A model generated the notes under the pieces. That model saw only the letters and a program-made list of their open reading frames with translations, searched no databases and was not told the DNA's origin. Made by a program: the position numbers and the translations under genes. Shown piece after piece: positions 8,707-17,390 of a DNA stretch of 64,000 nt (its first letter is position 1; each line of letters starts with the position of its first letter). The stretch covers positions 91,713 through 155,712 of the forward strand of contig JANQMR010000030.1 in the NCBI GenBank assembly GCA_028279985.1. The letters are read 5' to 3'. The DNA is from Woeseiaceae bacterium (GTDB lineage: Bacteria > Pseudomonadota > Gammaproteobacteria > Steroidobacterales > Woeseiaceae).

Positions 8707-10329
8707 ATGGCCAAGAAACGTACCGGACGGGATTTCGACGCGCCTCTGCTGCATCCCGACCATCCTCGTCCCGTGACGCGACGGCAGTTGCTGGCGCAGG
8801 GCTTCATCACCGGCTCGGCCTTTTCGATGGGCGGCGGCTTTTTGAGCCTGTTCGCCAATCCGCGCGAGGCAATGGCGGAGCTGTCCGGCGACCTGGCGCC
8901 GCTGTTGCAAAGCCCCTGCCAGATCGCAAGCAACGGCGCCGGCAGGATACCGTTCATCTGCTTCGATCTCGCCGGCGGCGCCAGCATCGCGGGCTCCAAC
9001 GTGCTAATCGGCCGGGAAGGCGGCCAGTCGGACTTTCTGACAACCAACGGCTACGAGCGGCAGGGCCTGCCGGGCGACATGGTGCCGGGCCTCGACGACC
9101 CGGTCAGCGGCGAGCCGTTCGCCAACTTCGACCTGGGCCTCGGTTTCCATCTCGATTCGGCCTTCCGCCGCGGCATCCTGCAAAGCCTGACGCCCGGTAA
9201 CGAAGCCTTCATCAATGGCGCCGTGATTCCGGCGCGTTCGGACAACGACACCGGCAACAACCCGCACAATCCGATGTACGGTATCGCACGCGCCGGCGCC
9301 GATGGTTCGATCCTGACCTTGTGCGGCTCGGAGAACAGCGACTCCGGCGGCAACTCGATGCTGCCGTCGATGCTCTACGACCCGGAGCTACGCCCGACCA
9401 AGGTCGACCGGCCCTCGGACGTGACCAACCTGGTGGACACCGGCGACCTGGTCGGCATCTTGTCCAAGGAAGACGCCACCGCGGTCATGGAGTCGATCTA
9501 CCGGCTGAGCGAAGCCAAGATGGGTAGCGTCGACACGCAGATCACGCGCGATGCCGTGATCAAGGAGATGGTCAACTGCGGCTACCTGAAAGCGGCCGAC
9601 ATCGCGGATCGTTTCGGGGGCGTGCCGATCAACCCTGCCGAAGACCCGGAGATCGTCGGACCGAGCGGCATATTCACGGCAGACGAGTTTTTCAACGCAG
9701 GGCGCGACTCCAGCGAGTTCCAGAAGACCGCATCGATCATGAAACTCGTGATCAACGGTTACGCCGGCGCAGGCTGTGTCGAGATGAGCGGCTACGACTA
9801 CCACGGCGGACGCCGCGCGGAAGGCGAAGTCAAGGACGAACGCGCCGGCCGCTGCATGGGCGCCTGCCTGGAATACGCGGCGCGTATCGGCGTGCCCTTA
9901 ATGTTGTACGTTTTCAGCGACGGCTCGCTGTCGTCCAATGGCGTGATCGACAACACGGCCGAGGGCCGCGGCAAGGGCGAGTGGACGTCGGACAACTCGT
10001 CGACGGCCGGCTCCTTCTTCCTGGTCTACAGCCCCGGATCGAGACCGACGATCGTCGGCGCGACCCCCGAGGAACAGGCGGTCCACCAGCAGATCGGCTA
10101 TATGAGCGCCGACGGCGCCGTGCAGCGCACGGCAACACCGGCGGCGAACAACGTGCCCTTGCTCGTGAACACGGTGATCCTGAACTACATGGCCTTGCAC
10201 GGCAGTGTGCTGAGAGACCAGTTCGACGTGCTGTTCCCGAACAACGGTCTGGGTAACGCGACGCTGCAGGATTCTCTGACCGCCTTCAATCCGATCGTCA
10301 ACGGTTTCATCGGCAATCCCCCTGCCTGA
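8707..10329 (+). CDS. Tat-exported DUF1501-like protein
   Basis: 540 residues. A twin-arginine signal (TRRQLLAQGFITGSAFSMGG, about 25-44) directs folded export. The mature part resembles the DUF1501 / alkaline-phosphatase-superfamily-like exported proteins that travel with planctomycete-type cytochromes: FDLAGGASIAGSN near the N-terminus and GYDYHGGRR followed by LYVFSDGSLSSNG in the C-terminal half. It is the third gene of the operon, 24 bp after the LamG lipoprotein, and is followed by an intrinsic terminator. The recurrent trio suggests a periplasmic redox or surface complex. Family assignment is by motif resemblance. Confidence 0.7.
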   Translation: MAKKRTGRDFDAPLLHPDHPRPVTRRQLLAQGFITGSAFSMGGGFLSLFANPREAMAELSGDLAPLLQSPCQIASNGAGRIPFICFDLAGGASIAGSNVLIGREGGQSDFLTTNGYERQGLPGDMVPGLDDPVSGEPFANFDLGLGFHLDSAFRRGILQSLTPGNEAFINGAVIPARSDNDTGNNPHNPMYGIARAGADGSILTLCGSENSDSGGNSMLPSMLYDPELRPTKVDRPSDVTNLVDTGDLVGILSKEDATAVMESIYRLSEAKMGSVDTQITRDAVIKEMVNCGYLKAADIADRFGGVPINPAEDPEIVGPSGIFTADEFFNAGRDSSEFQKTASIMKLVINGYAGAGCVEMSGYDYHGGRRAEGEVKDERAGRCMGACLEYAARIGVPLMLYVFSDGSLSSNGVIDNTAEGRGKGEWTSDNSSTAGSFFLVYSPGSRPTIVGATPEEQAVHQQIGYMSADGAVQRTATPAANNVPLLVNTVILNYMALHGSVLRDQFDVLFPNNGLGNATLQDSLTAFNPIVNGFIGNPPA

Positions 10330-10357
10330 AGCCGGGCCCGGGTCTCCGGGCAAACTT

Positions 10358-10392
10358 GCGGCCAATCGGACTCCGGTTGGCCGCCTTTTTTT
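10358..10392 (+). terminator. Intrinsic terminator of the CxxCH/DUF1501 operon
   Basis: A perfect 8-bp stem (GCGGCCAA / TTGGCCGC, 11-nt loop) is followed by a run of seven T, 28 bp after the stop codon. Confidence 0.9.
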
Positions 10393-10581
10393 GAAGTTAC
10401 GGCTGATCGCCGTCGACTGCTCGCGTTGGGTTTCCGTTTTTTTGGGGCCATGCATGATCGCCGCCGACCGCTCATACTCAATTTCTGTTGCCGCGCCGAC
10501 AAGCGGCAACGACGACCCGCCGCCCGACTTCGCCGTCTTTCTGCGCCGTTTTTCCGAACAGCCGTGGTATAAAGCCCTTCG

Positions 10582-11964
10582 ATGAGCGACCCCGACCCGC
10601 TTGACGACCTGCTCGCCTGTCCGCGTTGCGACAAGTCGCCGCTCGAGCGCGACGGCGGCGCATACGCCTGTAATGCCTGTAAGGTTCGCTTCCCGGCGAT
10701 CGCCGGAATCCCCTGGCTGTTCGCGGAGCCGGATGCCAGTCTCGGTGAGTGGCGCAACCGCCTGCGGTATGCGCTGCAGCGACTCGCTGCGGAGATTGCC
10801 GGTCTCGAAGCCGAACTCGAAAACGAGACGCTCCGTTCCCTCACCCGCAGGCGCCTCGAACGTTACCGCAAGGCGCTGGACAGCCATCGGCGCAAGCTCC
10901 AGTCGCTGCTGGAGCCGATCGACGTCCAGGCAATGTCGGGCAACCACGAAACCTACCTTGCGCTTCGAACCCGCCTCCCGTCCGACCAGGGCCTCAACAC
11001 CTATTACTCGAACGTACACCGCGACTGGAGCTGGGGCGACGAGGAGAACGAGGCGTCGCTGCAGCAGATTCGATCGGTACTGCACGAGAACGCGGTGCTG
11101 GGAGACGTGCTGGTACTGGGCGCCGGCGCCGGTCGTCTTGCCTATGACATCCACATGCAACTCGACGTCCGGCGTACGATTGCGATGGACTTCAATCCCC
11201 TGTTGTTGCTGATCGCGAAAACCGTCGTCCAGGGCGAACGACTCACGCTGTACGAGTTCCCGATTGCGCCCGCGTCCATGGAAGACGACGCGGTGTCGAG
11301 AACGCTTGCCGCCCCCGAGGTCGTGCGGGACGGGTTTCATCTGCTGCTCGGCGACGCGCTTCGAGCGCCGTTCGCCGAAGCTTCCTTCGACACGATCGTG
11401 ACCCCGTGGCTGATCGATATCGTCGCGGAAGACCTGCCGATCATGGCGGCGCGTATCAACCGGCTCCTGAAGAAGGAAGGACGCTGGGTCAACTTCGGCT
11501 CACTGGCCTTCGAGCACCCTGAGCGCGCACGGCGGTACAGCCCGGAGGAAACCGGGGCCATCGCCGTCGAGAACGGTTTCTCCGATCCCTACGTCGCAGA
11601 GGCGGCGATTCCCTACATGTGCTCGCCGGCGAGCCGCCACGGCCGCCGGGAAAAGGTGTTTTCGTTCTCCGCCTACAAGGAGAAAGACGCTCCGAAGCCG
11701 CCGCGGCATCGCGCGCTGCCCGACTGGATCGTGACCGGCAAGGAACCGGTGCCGCTGTTGCAGTCGTTCAGGACCCAGGCGATGACGACCCAGATTTATT
11801 CGTTCATGATGTCTCTGATCGACGGCAAGCGTACGATCGAGGACATGGCCGCCGTGCTCGAAAAACAACGACTCATGACCCGTGAGGAGGCGGTGCCGGC
11901 GATCCGGTCGTTCCTGACCAAGATGCACGACGACGCGCGGCGCATGTCCGGAGCGCCGACGTGA
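10582..11964 (+). CDS. Zinc-ribbon / N2227-like methyltransferase / PqqD-like fusion
   Basis: 460 residues. The N-terminus is a Trm112-like zinc ribbon with two Cys pairs (LACPRCDKSPL, YACNACKVRFP) and the typical FPAIAGIPWLF tail. The centre is an S-adenosylmethionine methyltransferase of the N2227/carnosine N-methyltransferase type: the glycine-rich loop VLVLGAGAGRLAYDIH at about 175-190 and the acidic MDFNPLLLLIAK. The last 60 residues (LIDGKRTIEDMAAVLE) resemble a PqqD-like peptide-binding module. The stop overlaps the dehalogenase GTG start (GTGA), so the two are coupled. The substrate is unknown; a peptide or small imidazole compound is only a guess from family relatives. Confidence 0.75.
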   Translation: MSDPDPLDDLLACPRCDKSPLERDGGAYACNACKVRFPAIAGIPWLFAEPDASLGEWRNRLRYALQRLAAEIAGLEAELENETLRSLTRRRLERYRKALDSHRRKLQSLLEPIDVQAMSGNHETYLALRTRLPSDQGLNTYYSNVHRDWSWGDEENEASLQQIRSVLHENAVLGDVLVLGAGAGRLAYDIHMQLDVRRTIAMDFNPLLLLIAKTVVQGERLTLYEFPIAPASMEDDAVSRTLAAPEVVRDGFHLLLGDALRAPFAEASFDTIVTPWLIDIVAEDLPIMAARINRLLKKEGRWVNFGSLAFEHPERARRYSPEETGAIAVENGFSDPYVAEAAIPYMCSPASRHGRREKVFSFSAYKEKDAPKPPRHRALPDWIVTGKEPVPLLQSFRTQAMTTQIYSFMMSLIDGKRTIEDMAAVLEKQRLMTREEAVPAIRSFLTKMHDDARRMSGAPT

Positions 11965-12848
11965 AATTCGTGCGCACGCCGGATCGGCGTTTCGAGGATC
12001 TCCCCGGCTACGGCTTTGCGCCGCACTACGTCGACATCGACGGTCTGCGCATGCATTACGTCGACGAAGGCCCGGCCGACGCCCAAGCGGTGTTGCTGCT
12101 GCACGGTGAGCCGAGTTGGTCGTACCTGTACCGGCACATGATTCCGCCGCTTGCGGCTGCCGGACACCGGGTGGTCGCGCCCGATCTGATCGGCTTCGGC
12201 CGTTCCGACAAACCGGTTCGCAAGCGTGACTACAGTTATGCCGGCCATGTCGAGTGGATGACCCGGTTTATCGAGGCACTGGAACTCACCGGAATCACAC
12301 TCTTCTGTCAGGACTGGGGCTCGCTGATCGGCCTCCGGGTCGCCGCGGAGAACGAAGAACGCTTTGCCCGCATCGCGCTAGGCAACGGCGGCCTGCCGAC
12401 CGGCGATCAACCGATGCCCAAGGCGTTCATGGCCTGGCGCAAGTTCGCCCAATACAGCCCGTACTTCCCTATCGGACGCCTGATACAAAAGGCAACGACG
12501 ACCGACCTGAGCGACGACGTGGTTGCCGCTTACGACGCGCCCTTCCCGTCCTCACGTTTCAAAGCCGGGGCGCGGGCCTTTCCGTTACTGGTGCCGATCA
12601 CGCCCGACGATCCGGCCGGCGCAGCCAACCGCGCCGCCTGGGACGCGTTCTCGAAGTGGGAGAAACCGTTTCTGACCTGCTTCTCCGACCGGGACCCGAT
12701 CACACGCGGCGGCGACAAGCCGTGGCGGGAACACGTCCCGGGCGCCGCCGGGCAGGCGCACGTCACGATCGCCAGCGCAGGACATTTTCTCCAGGAAGAC
12801 AAAGGTCACGAGCTCGCCGAGCTCGTGATTCGCTTCATCGCAGATTGA
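11961..12848 (+). CDS. Haloalkane dehalogenase (alpha/beta hydrolase)
   Basis: 295 residues, GTG start overlapping the previous stop. Alpha/beta-hydrolase fold with the oxyanion motif LLHGEPSWSYLYR, the nucleophile elbow FCQDWGSLIGL (Asp118, diagnostic of haloalkane dehalogenases rather than serine esterases), an Asp in CFSDRDPIT and the catalytic His275 in SAGHFLQED. The HGEP and QDWG motifs are typical of subfamily I (DhlA/DhmA-like). It would cleave carbon-halogen bonds by hydrolysis in the cytoplasm. Translational coupling with a methyltransferase suggests a shared small-molecule pathway, unproven. Confidence 0.85.
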   Translation: MKFVRTPDRRFEDLPGYGFAPHYVDIDGLRMHYVDEGPADAQAVLLLHGEPSWSYLYRHMIPPLAAAGHRVVAPDLIGFGRSDKPVRKRDYSYAGHVEWMTRFIEALELTGITLFCQDWGSLIGLRVAAENEERFARIALGNGGLPTGDQPMPKAFMAWRKFAQYSPYFPIGRLIQKATTTDLSDDVVAAYDAPFPSSRFKAGARAFPLLVPITPDDPAGAANRAAWDAFSKWEKPFLTCFSDRDPITRGGDKPWREHVPGAAGQAHVTIASAGHFLQEDKGHELAELVIRFIAD

Positions 12849-12942
12849 ATAGCGCCGGAGTTTCGTTCACCGCGGCTCGTATCCACTCGAGACTTCCCCG
12901 AGCCTCCTTCGTATCGACCGCTCTCATACCTTGTTAGCGTCG

Positions 12943-13266
12943 TCAGCGTTCCAGGTACTGAAGCTTGCCTTCGACTTCTTTCCAGTCGTCGGCGTCTTCC
13001 GGTGCGTCCTTCATCTCTGTGATGACCGGCCAATCGCGCGACAGCTCCTCGTTGAGCTTCAGGAAGTGTTCGTGCTCGGCGGGCAGCTCGTCTTCCGAAT
13101 AAATGGCTTCGACCGGGCATTCGGGTTCGCACAATGTGCAGTCGATACACTCGTCCGGATCGATGACCAGGAAGTTCGGACCCTCGTGGAAACAGTCCAC
13201 GGGGCACACTTCCACGCAGTCGGTGTACTTGCACTTGATACAGCTTTCGGTGACGACGAAGGTCAT
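12943..13266 (-). CDS. fdxA: 7Fe ferredoxin FdxA
   Basis: 107 residues, the usual length of Azotobacter-type FdxA. Two cluster-binding regions are visible: [18 protein letters not shown], with the spacing for a 3Fe-4S plus a 4Fe-4S ligand, and [16 protein letters not shown] for the 4Fe-4S. The acidic C-terminal extension is typical. It is divergent from korA across about 205 bp, and ferredoxin is the expected electron acceptor of KorAB, so the arrangement makes biochemical sense. Confidence 0.95.
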   Translation of the reverse strand: MTFVVTESCIKCKYTDCVEVCPVDCFHEGPNFLVIDPDECIDCTLCEPECPVEAIYSEDELPAEHEHFLKLNEELSRDWPVITEMKDAPEDADDWKEVEGKLQYLER

Positions 13267-13471
13267 CGATCTTTCCCTGGATACCGGTCCGAGCGCGTAA
13301 GCTATGCGAACTCCGGCCGCAGTTCAAGCCGTCGCCGAGCCCGTGGTCCAGCCATGACCCGGCCATGACGAGCACCCTCCCGACCCGGCGCCGGGATGGG
13401 TTAAACTGGCCGCCGCCGTCTCCGCGGCGCCGACGAACCACCGACAGCCCCTCGACAAAAGCCCCGCCTTC

Positions 13472-15331
13472 GTGATCAAGACCAAAGACGTAGAATCCAT
13501 TGTCGTGCGCCTCGCCGGCGACTCCGGCGACGGCATCCAGCTCATGGGATCGCAGTTCGCCGTATCCACGGCATTGTCCGGCGCCGATTTTGCGACCTTC
13601 CCCGACTACCCGGCCGAGATCCGCGCCCCGGCCGGTACCTTGTTCGGGGTATCGGCCTACCAGATCAACCTGGGCGGCGGTCCGATCACGACGGCCGGCG
13701 ACTCGCCGGACGTGCTGGTGGCCTTCAATCCGGCCGCCTTGCGCGTCAGCCTGCCGATGCTGCGACAAGGCGCGTTGATCGTTCTGAACAACGACGGCTT
13801 CGGCAAACGCAGCCTGGTCAAGGCGGGTTACGGAACCGACCCGCGGGAGGACGGCACCCTGGACCATTTCCAGGTCGTCGCGGCCGATATCGGACGCCTG
13901 AACCTCGAGGCCGTCGCCGAATTCGGGCTCAGCAAGAGCGACGGCGGCCGCTGCAAGAACTTCTGGGCGCTGGGCGTTTTGTTATGGATGTTCGGCCGCG
14001 ATCTCGCACCGATCGAAGCCTGGATAGAGCGCCGGCTCGCGGACAAGCCGACACTCAGGGACGCCAACCTGGCGGCATTGCATGCCGGCCATGCCTACGG
14101 CGAAACCTCGGAGCTGCAGGCCGCGTTGCCGCAGGTCGAACTCCGCGAGGCCGAGCCCGAGCCCGGCGAATACCGGAGCATCACCGGCGCCGAAGCGCTG
14201 GCGCTGGGCATCGCCGCGGCGGGCGAGCTTGCCGGCCGCCAGGTCTTGTTCTGCTCTTATCCGATCACGCCGTCGTCCCCGTTGTTACACCGCTTGACGC
14301 GTCTTTGGGAAACGGGTGTCGGCACCTTCCAGGCCGAGGACGAGATCGCCGCGATCTGCGCCGCCATCGGTGCGTCTTACGGCGGCATGATCGGCGTCAC
14401 GTCCAGTTCCGGCCCCGGCATCGCGCTCAAGACCGAAGCCATGGGGCTTGCCGTCAGCGCCGAATTGCCGCTGCTCATCGTCGACTGGCAACGCGGCGGG
14501 CCGTCCACCGGACTCCCGACCAAGACCGAACAGTCCGATCTCTATCAGGCCGTCTACGGCCGTAACGGCGATACGCCGATGCCGGTGCTTGCCGCGGCCT
14601 CGGCGGGCGACTGCTTCGACATGGCGATAGAGGCAACCCGAATTGCAATTCGTCACATGACGCCTGTGATCCTACTCGCCGACGGTTATCTGTCGAACGC
14701 GGCGGAGCCTTGGAAACTGCCGGACTTCGACGCGATCGAGCCGATCGCGGTTCCTCCCGTCCCTGCGCCGTCGGAGGACGTCTCCCCGCAGCGACAGGCC
14801 TTCACGCGCGACCCGCAAACGTTCGGCCGCGCCTGGATTACACCCGGCATGCGGCAACTCGTGCATCGGATCGGCGGGCTGGAGAAAGACATCGACACGG
14901 GACATATCTCTTACGACCCGGACAACCACCAGCGCATGACCGACCTCAGGCAGGCCAAGGTCGATTCGGTTGCGGATTTCATTCCGGATCAGGCGGTCGA
15001 AATCGGGCCCGACCGAGGCGAGTTGGCCGTCGTCGGCTGGGGCTCGACTTACGGTCCGATTTATCAGGCGGCGAGACGTACCGGCGCGAGTTTCGTGCAT
15101 TTGCGGCATCTCAGTCCGCTGCCGGGTAACCTGCGCGAGTTATTGAGCCGTTTCGACAAAGTACTGGTACCCGAGATGAACAACGGGCAGCTCTGCTCGC
15201 TGCTGCGCGACAGGCTGTGCCTCGAGACGATCTCGTATCCCAAGGTCAGCGGCCAACCGTTTACGATCGCCGAGTTGATCGAACGCATCGAGTCCGAACT
15301 GGAAGGTGGCAAGTTATGCGCACGGGGCTGA
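13472..15331 (+). CDS. korA: 2-oxoacid:ferredoxin oxidoreductase, fused gamma-alpha subunit
   Basis: 619 residues from a GTG start. The first 190 residues are the gamma (acceptor) domain (RLAGDSGDGIQLMG), fused to the alpha pyrimidine-binding domain from about 215 with the signature YPITPSSPLLHRL and the TKTEQSDL region. This is the two-subunit KorAB architecture used by aerobic bacteria to oxidise 2-oxoglutarate to succinyl-CoA, reducing ferredoxin. The stop overlaps the korB start by 16 bp. Substrate (2-oxoglutarate versus another 2-oxoacid) cannot be settled by eye. Confidence 0.9.
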   Translation: MIKTKDVESIVVRLAGDSGDGIQLMGSQFAVSTALSGADFATFPDYPAEIRAPAGTLFGVSAYQINLGGGPITTAGDSPDVLVAFNPAALRVSLPMLRQGALIVLNNDGFGKRSLVKAGYGTDPREDGTLDHFQVVAADIGRLNLEAVAEFGLSKSDGGRCKNFWALGVLLWMFGRDLAPIEAWIERRLADKPTLRDANLAALHAGHAYGETSELQAALPQVELREAEPEPGEYRSITGAEALALGIAAAGELAGRQVLFCSYPITPSSPLLHRLTRLWETGVGTFQAEDEIAAICAAIGASYGGMIGVTSSSGPGIALKTEAMGLAVSAELPLLIVDWQRGGPSTGLPTKTEQSDLYQAVYGRNGDTPMPVLAAASAGDCFDMAIEATRIAIRHMTPVILLADGYLSNAAEPWKLPDFDAIEPIAVPPVPAPSEDVSPQRQAFTRDPQTFGRAWITPGMRQLVHRIGGLEKDIDTGHISYDPDNHQRMTDLRQAKVDSVADFIPDQAVEIGPDRGELAVVGWGSTYGPIYQAARRTGASFVHLRHLSPLPGNLRELLSRFDKVLVPEMNNGQLCSLLRDRLCLETISYPKVSGQPFTIAELIERIESELEGGKLCARG

Positions 15332-16311
15332 CGGCAAAAGATTTCACGAGCTCACAGGAAATCCGCTGGTGCCCGGGTTGCGGCGACTACGCGATCCTGA
15401 AGTCGGTGACCAAGGCCCTGGCCGACGGCGGCGCCGACCCCGACAATACGGTATTCGTGTCCGGCATCGGCTGCGCTGCGCGGTTTCCCTATTACGTGGA
15501 AACCTACGGTTTCCATACGATCCACGGTCGCGCGCCGGCGGTCGCCACCGGGCTCAAGCTTGCCAACCCGGACCTGGCCGTCTGGGTCGTCACCGGTGAC
15601 GGCGACGGTTTGTCGATCGGCGGCAATCACCTGCTGCATGCGCTCAGGCGTAACACAGACCTCAAAATCCTGCTGTTCAACAACGAGATTTACGGCCTGA
15701 CCAAAGGCCAGTACTCCCCGACGTCGCGCATCGGCACCACGTCGCCCTCCAGCCCGGCCGGCTCGGTGGACATGCCGGTATCGCCCGGACAATTCGCGCT
15801 GGGCGCCGGCGGCCGTTTTTTCGCCCGCGCGATCGACACCGACAAAAGGGGTATGGCGGAGACGCTCGAAGCGGCGCACGCTTTCGAGGGTGCATCGCTC
15901 GTCGAGATCCTGCAGAATTGTATCGTTTACAATCAGGACGTTTTCGCTGCGGTGACCGATCGCGCCACCGCGGCGGAACACCAGTTGCACCTGACGCACG
16001 GCGAGCCGATGCTGTTCGGTAAGAACCGTGACCAGGGCATCGGTTTCGATCCCGAACGTTTCACCCTGCACATCGTCGATGCACAAACGTCGCCCGACGC
16101 GATCCTGGTGCACGATGAAACGAACCTCGCAGTGGCGCGTATGCTCGTCGACCTGACGATACCGATGGCCTTCGGCGTGATCTACCGGCAACCGGCCCGC
16201 ACGTATGAAGACGACTTCTATGCGCAACACCCGACGAAGATGAAACGCGAGCGTAGCGTCGCCGATTTGATCGCGGGCCCGAGTAGTTGGCGCGTGCCAA
16301 AGGCCGGGTGA
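15316..16311 (+). CDS. korB: 2-oxoacid:ferredoxin oxidoreductase beta subunit
   Basis: 331 residues. The start at 15316 is preceded by GGAAGGTGG and overlaps korA by 16 bp; a longer in-frame extension upstream merely lies over korA. It has the iron-sulfur and TPP-binding signatures CPGCGDYAILKS near the N-terminus, VTGDGDGLSIGGNH for TPP/Mg2+, and NNEIYGLTKGQYSPTS. It pairs with KorA to form the active enzyme. Confidence 0.93.
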   Translation: MRTGLTAKDFTSSQEIRWCPGCGDYAILKSVTKALADGGADPDNTVFVSGIGCAARFPYYVETYGFHTIHGRAPAVATGLKLANPDLAVWVVTGDGDGLSIGGNHLLHALRRNTDLKILLFNNEIYGLTKGQYSPTSRIGTTSPSSPAGSVDMPVSPGQFALGAGGRFFARAIDTDKRGMAETLEAAHAFEGASLVEILQNCIVYNQDVFAAVTDRATAAEHQLHLTHGEPMLFGKNRDQGIGFDPERFTLHIVDAQTSPDAILVHDETNLAVARMLVDLTIPMAFGVIYRQPARTYEDDFYAQHPTKMKRERSVADLIAGPSSWRVPKAG

Positions 16312-16378
16312 CACGGACGCGGTCCACGCAGGCGCCGGACTTCGACACGGTGGCGGCGAAGGGTAAACAGTATCCGGG

Positions 16379-17263
16379 TCAAACCGGCTGCCAGCGTCGA
16401 TTGTCGAATCTATCGTCCAGTCTATTGTCCAATCGATTGTCGAATCGATGGTCAATACGCGCGACGCCGTCCGCCTCCAGCTTGAGCAGATGCGCAAGCA
16501 GTGAACGCTCGGCCCAGCCGTGAAGATGCTCGGGTATGTCTTCGTACACCTTTGGGACGAGTTCGGCCGACGTCAGTCCCGGATTGGCCTCTAGCGCGGC
16601 GCGAACGCTCGATTCACGCTTCAGTCTGTGACTGATCGTCCAGTCGATGACGGCCCGCGGGTCGTCGATCCGATTCCCGTGTCCCGGCAGCAGCGCCGCG
16701 GCTTGTAGCGCGCGGACTTTTCGGAGCGACGCGAGGTAATCGCCCATGTTTCCGTCCGGCGGATTGATGACCACGGTCGACCCTTCGATGATGTGATCGC
16801 CGGTGACGATCCAGCCGGTTGCCGTATGCCTGAAACACAGATGGTTCGATGCGTGACCCGGCGTATGGATCGCCTCCAGTTCGAACTCGCCGGTTTTGAG
16901 CGTGTCGCCGTCACCGAAAACCCGCGCGGGCTTGAAGCTCTGATCCTGATGGAAACCGTCGGGCGCGGGCCGGCCGATCAGCTCGGCGCCGGTGGCTTCG
17001 GCGAGCAACGCCGCAGCCGGAGAATGGTCCGGGTGGGTGTGGGTCGCGAGTATCCAGCGGATCGGCGCCCCGGCGCGTAACTGTATCTCGTCGATATGCG
17101 CATCGATCGCCGGGCCCGGATCGACCACTGCGACCGCCGATTCGCCGAACAGATATGTATTGGTGCCGGGACCGGTCATCATCGACGGATTCGGCGCCAG
17201 CAGGCGGCGAACGCCCGGGGCGAGCTCGGCGAACTTGGGAACCTGGGCGTAGGCGTCATTCAT
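16379..17263 (-). CDS. MBL-fold metallo-hydrolase, LACTB2-like
   Basis: 294 residues. The metal-binding motif THTHPDHSPAA (HxHxDH) lies near residue 75, with HTPGHASNHLCF and TGDHIIEGS further on, the layout of LACTB2/glyoxalase-II-like hydrolases; the C-terminal winged-helix region (HLLKLEADGVARID) is also typical of that group. The last 25 residues are an abnormal repeat of FDNR/LDNR/LDDR units encoded by a 12-bp tandem array. It is separated from the NUDIX gene by a 13-bp tandem array that covers its start codon. The substrate is probably RNA or a thioester, as in relatives. Confidence 0.85.
   Translation of the reverse strand: MNDAYAQVPKFAELAPGVRRLLAPNPSMMTGPGTNTYLFGESAVAVVDPGPAIDAHIDEIQLRAGAPIRWILATHTHPDHSPAAALLAEATGAELIGRPAPDGFHQDQSFKPARVFGDGDTLKTGEFELEAIHTPGHASNHLCFRHTATGWIVTGDHIIEGSTVVINPPDGNMGDYLASLRKVRALQAAALLPGHGNRIDDPRAVIDWTISHRLKRESSVRAALEANPGLTSAELVPKVYEDIPEHLHGWAERSLLAHLLKLEADGVARIDHRFDNRLDNRLDDRFDNRRWQPV
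16400..16447. repeat. In-frame tandem repeat, 4 x 12 bp, MBL C-terminus
   Basis: Four units of the type ATTGTCGAATCG, translated on the minus strand as repeats of (F/L)D(N/D)R at the extreme C-terminus of the MBL hydrolase. Confidence 0.85.
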
Positions 17264-17390
17264 CGCAGTCGTTCGTCACAACGATTCATCGCATTTGTTC
17301 ATCGCATTTGTTCATCGCATTTGTTCATCGCATTTGTTCATCAAAGTCGTTCATCGCAGCTACTGATCGCAGTCATTGATCGCAATCGTC
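17261..17390. repeat. Tandem repeat, 10 x 13 bp, spanning an intergenic spacer
   Basis: Ten 13-bp units, the central four identical (CATCGCATTTGTT) and the flanking ones diverged, fill the whole spacer between the MBL start and the NUDIX stop. The start codon of the MBL gene lies in the first unit, and read on the minus strand each central unit contains ATG. Not a CRISPR: there are no spacers. Confidence 0.9.

Noticed and set aside
17261..17390. CRISPR array
   Set aside because: The 13-bp units are directly adjacent with no unique spacers and no cas genes are present.
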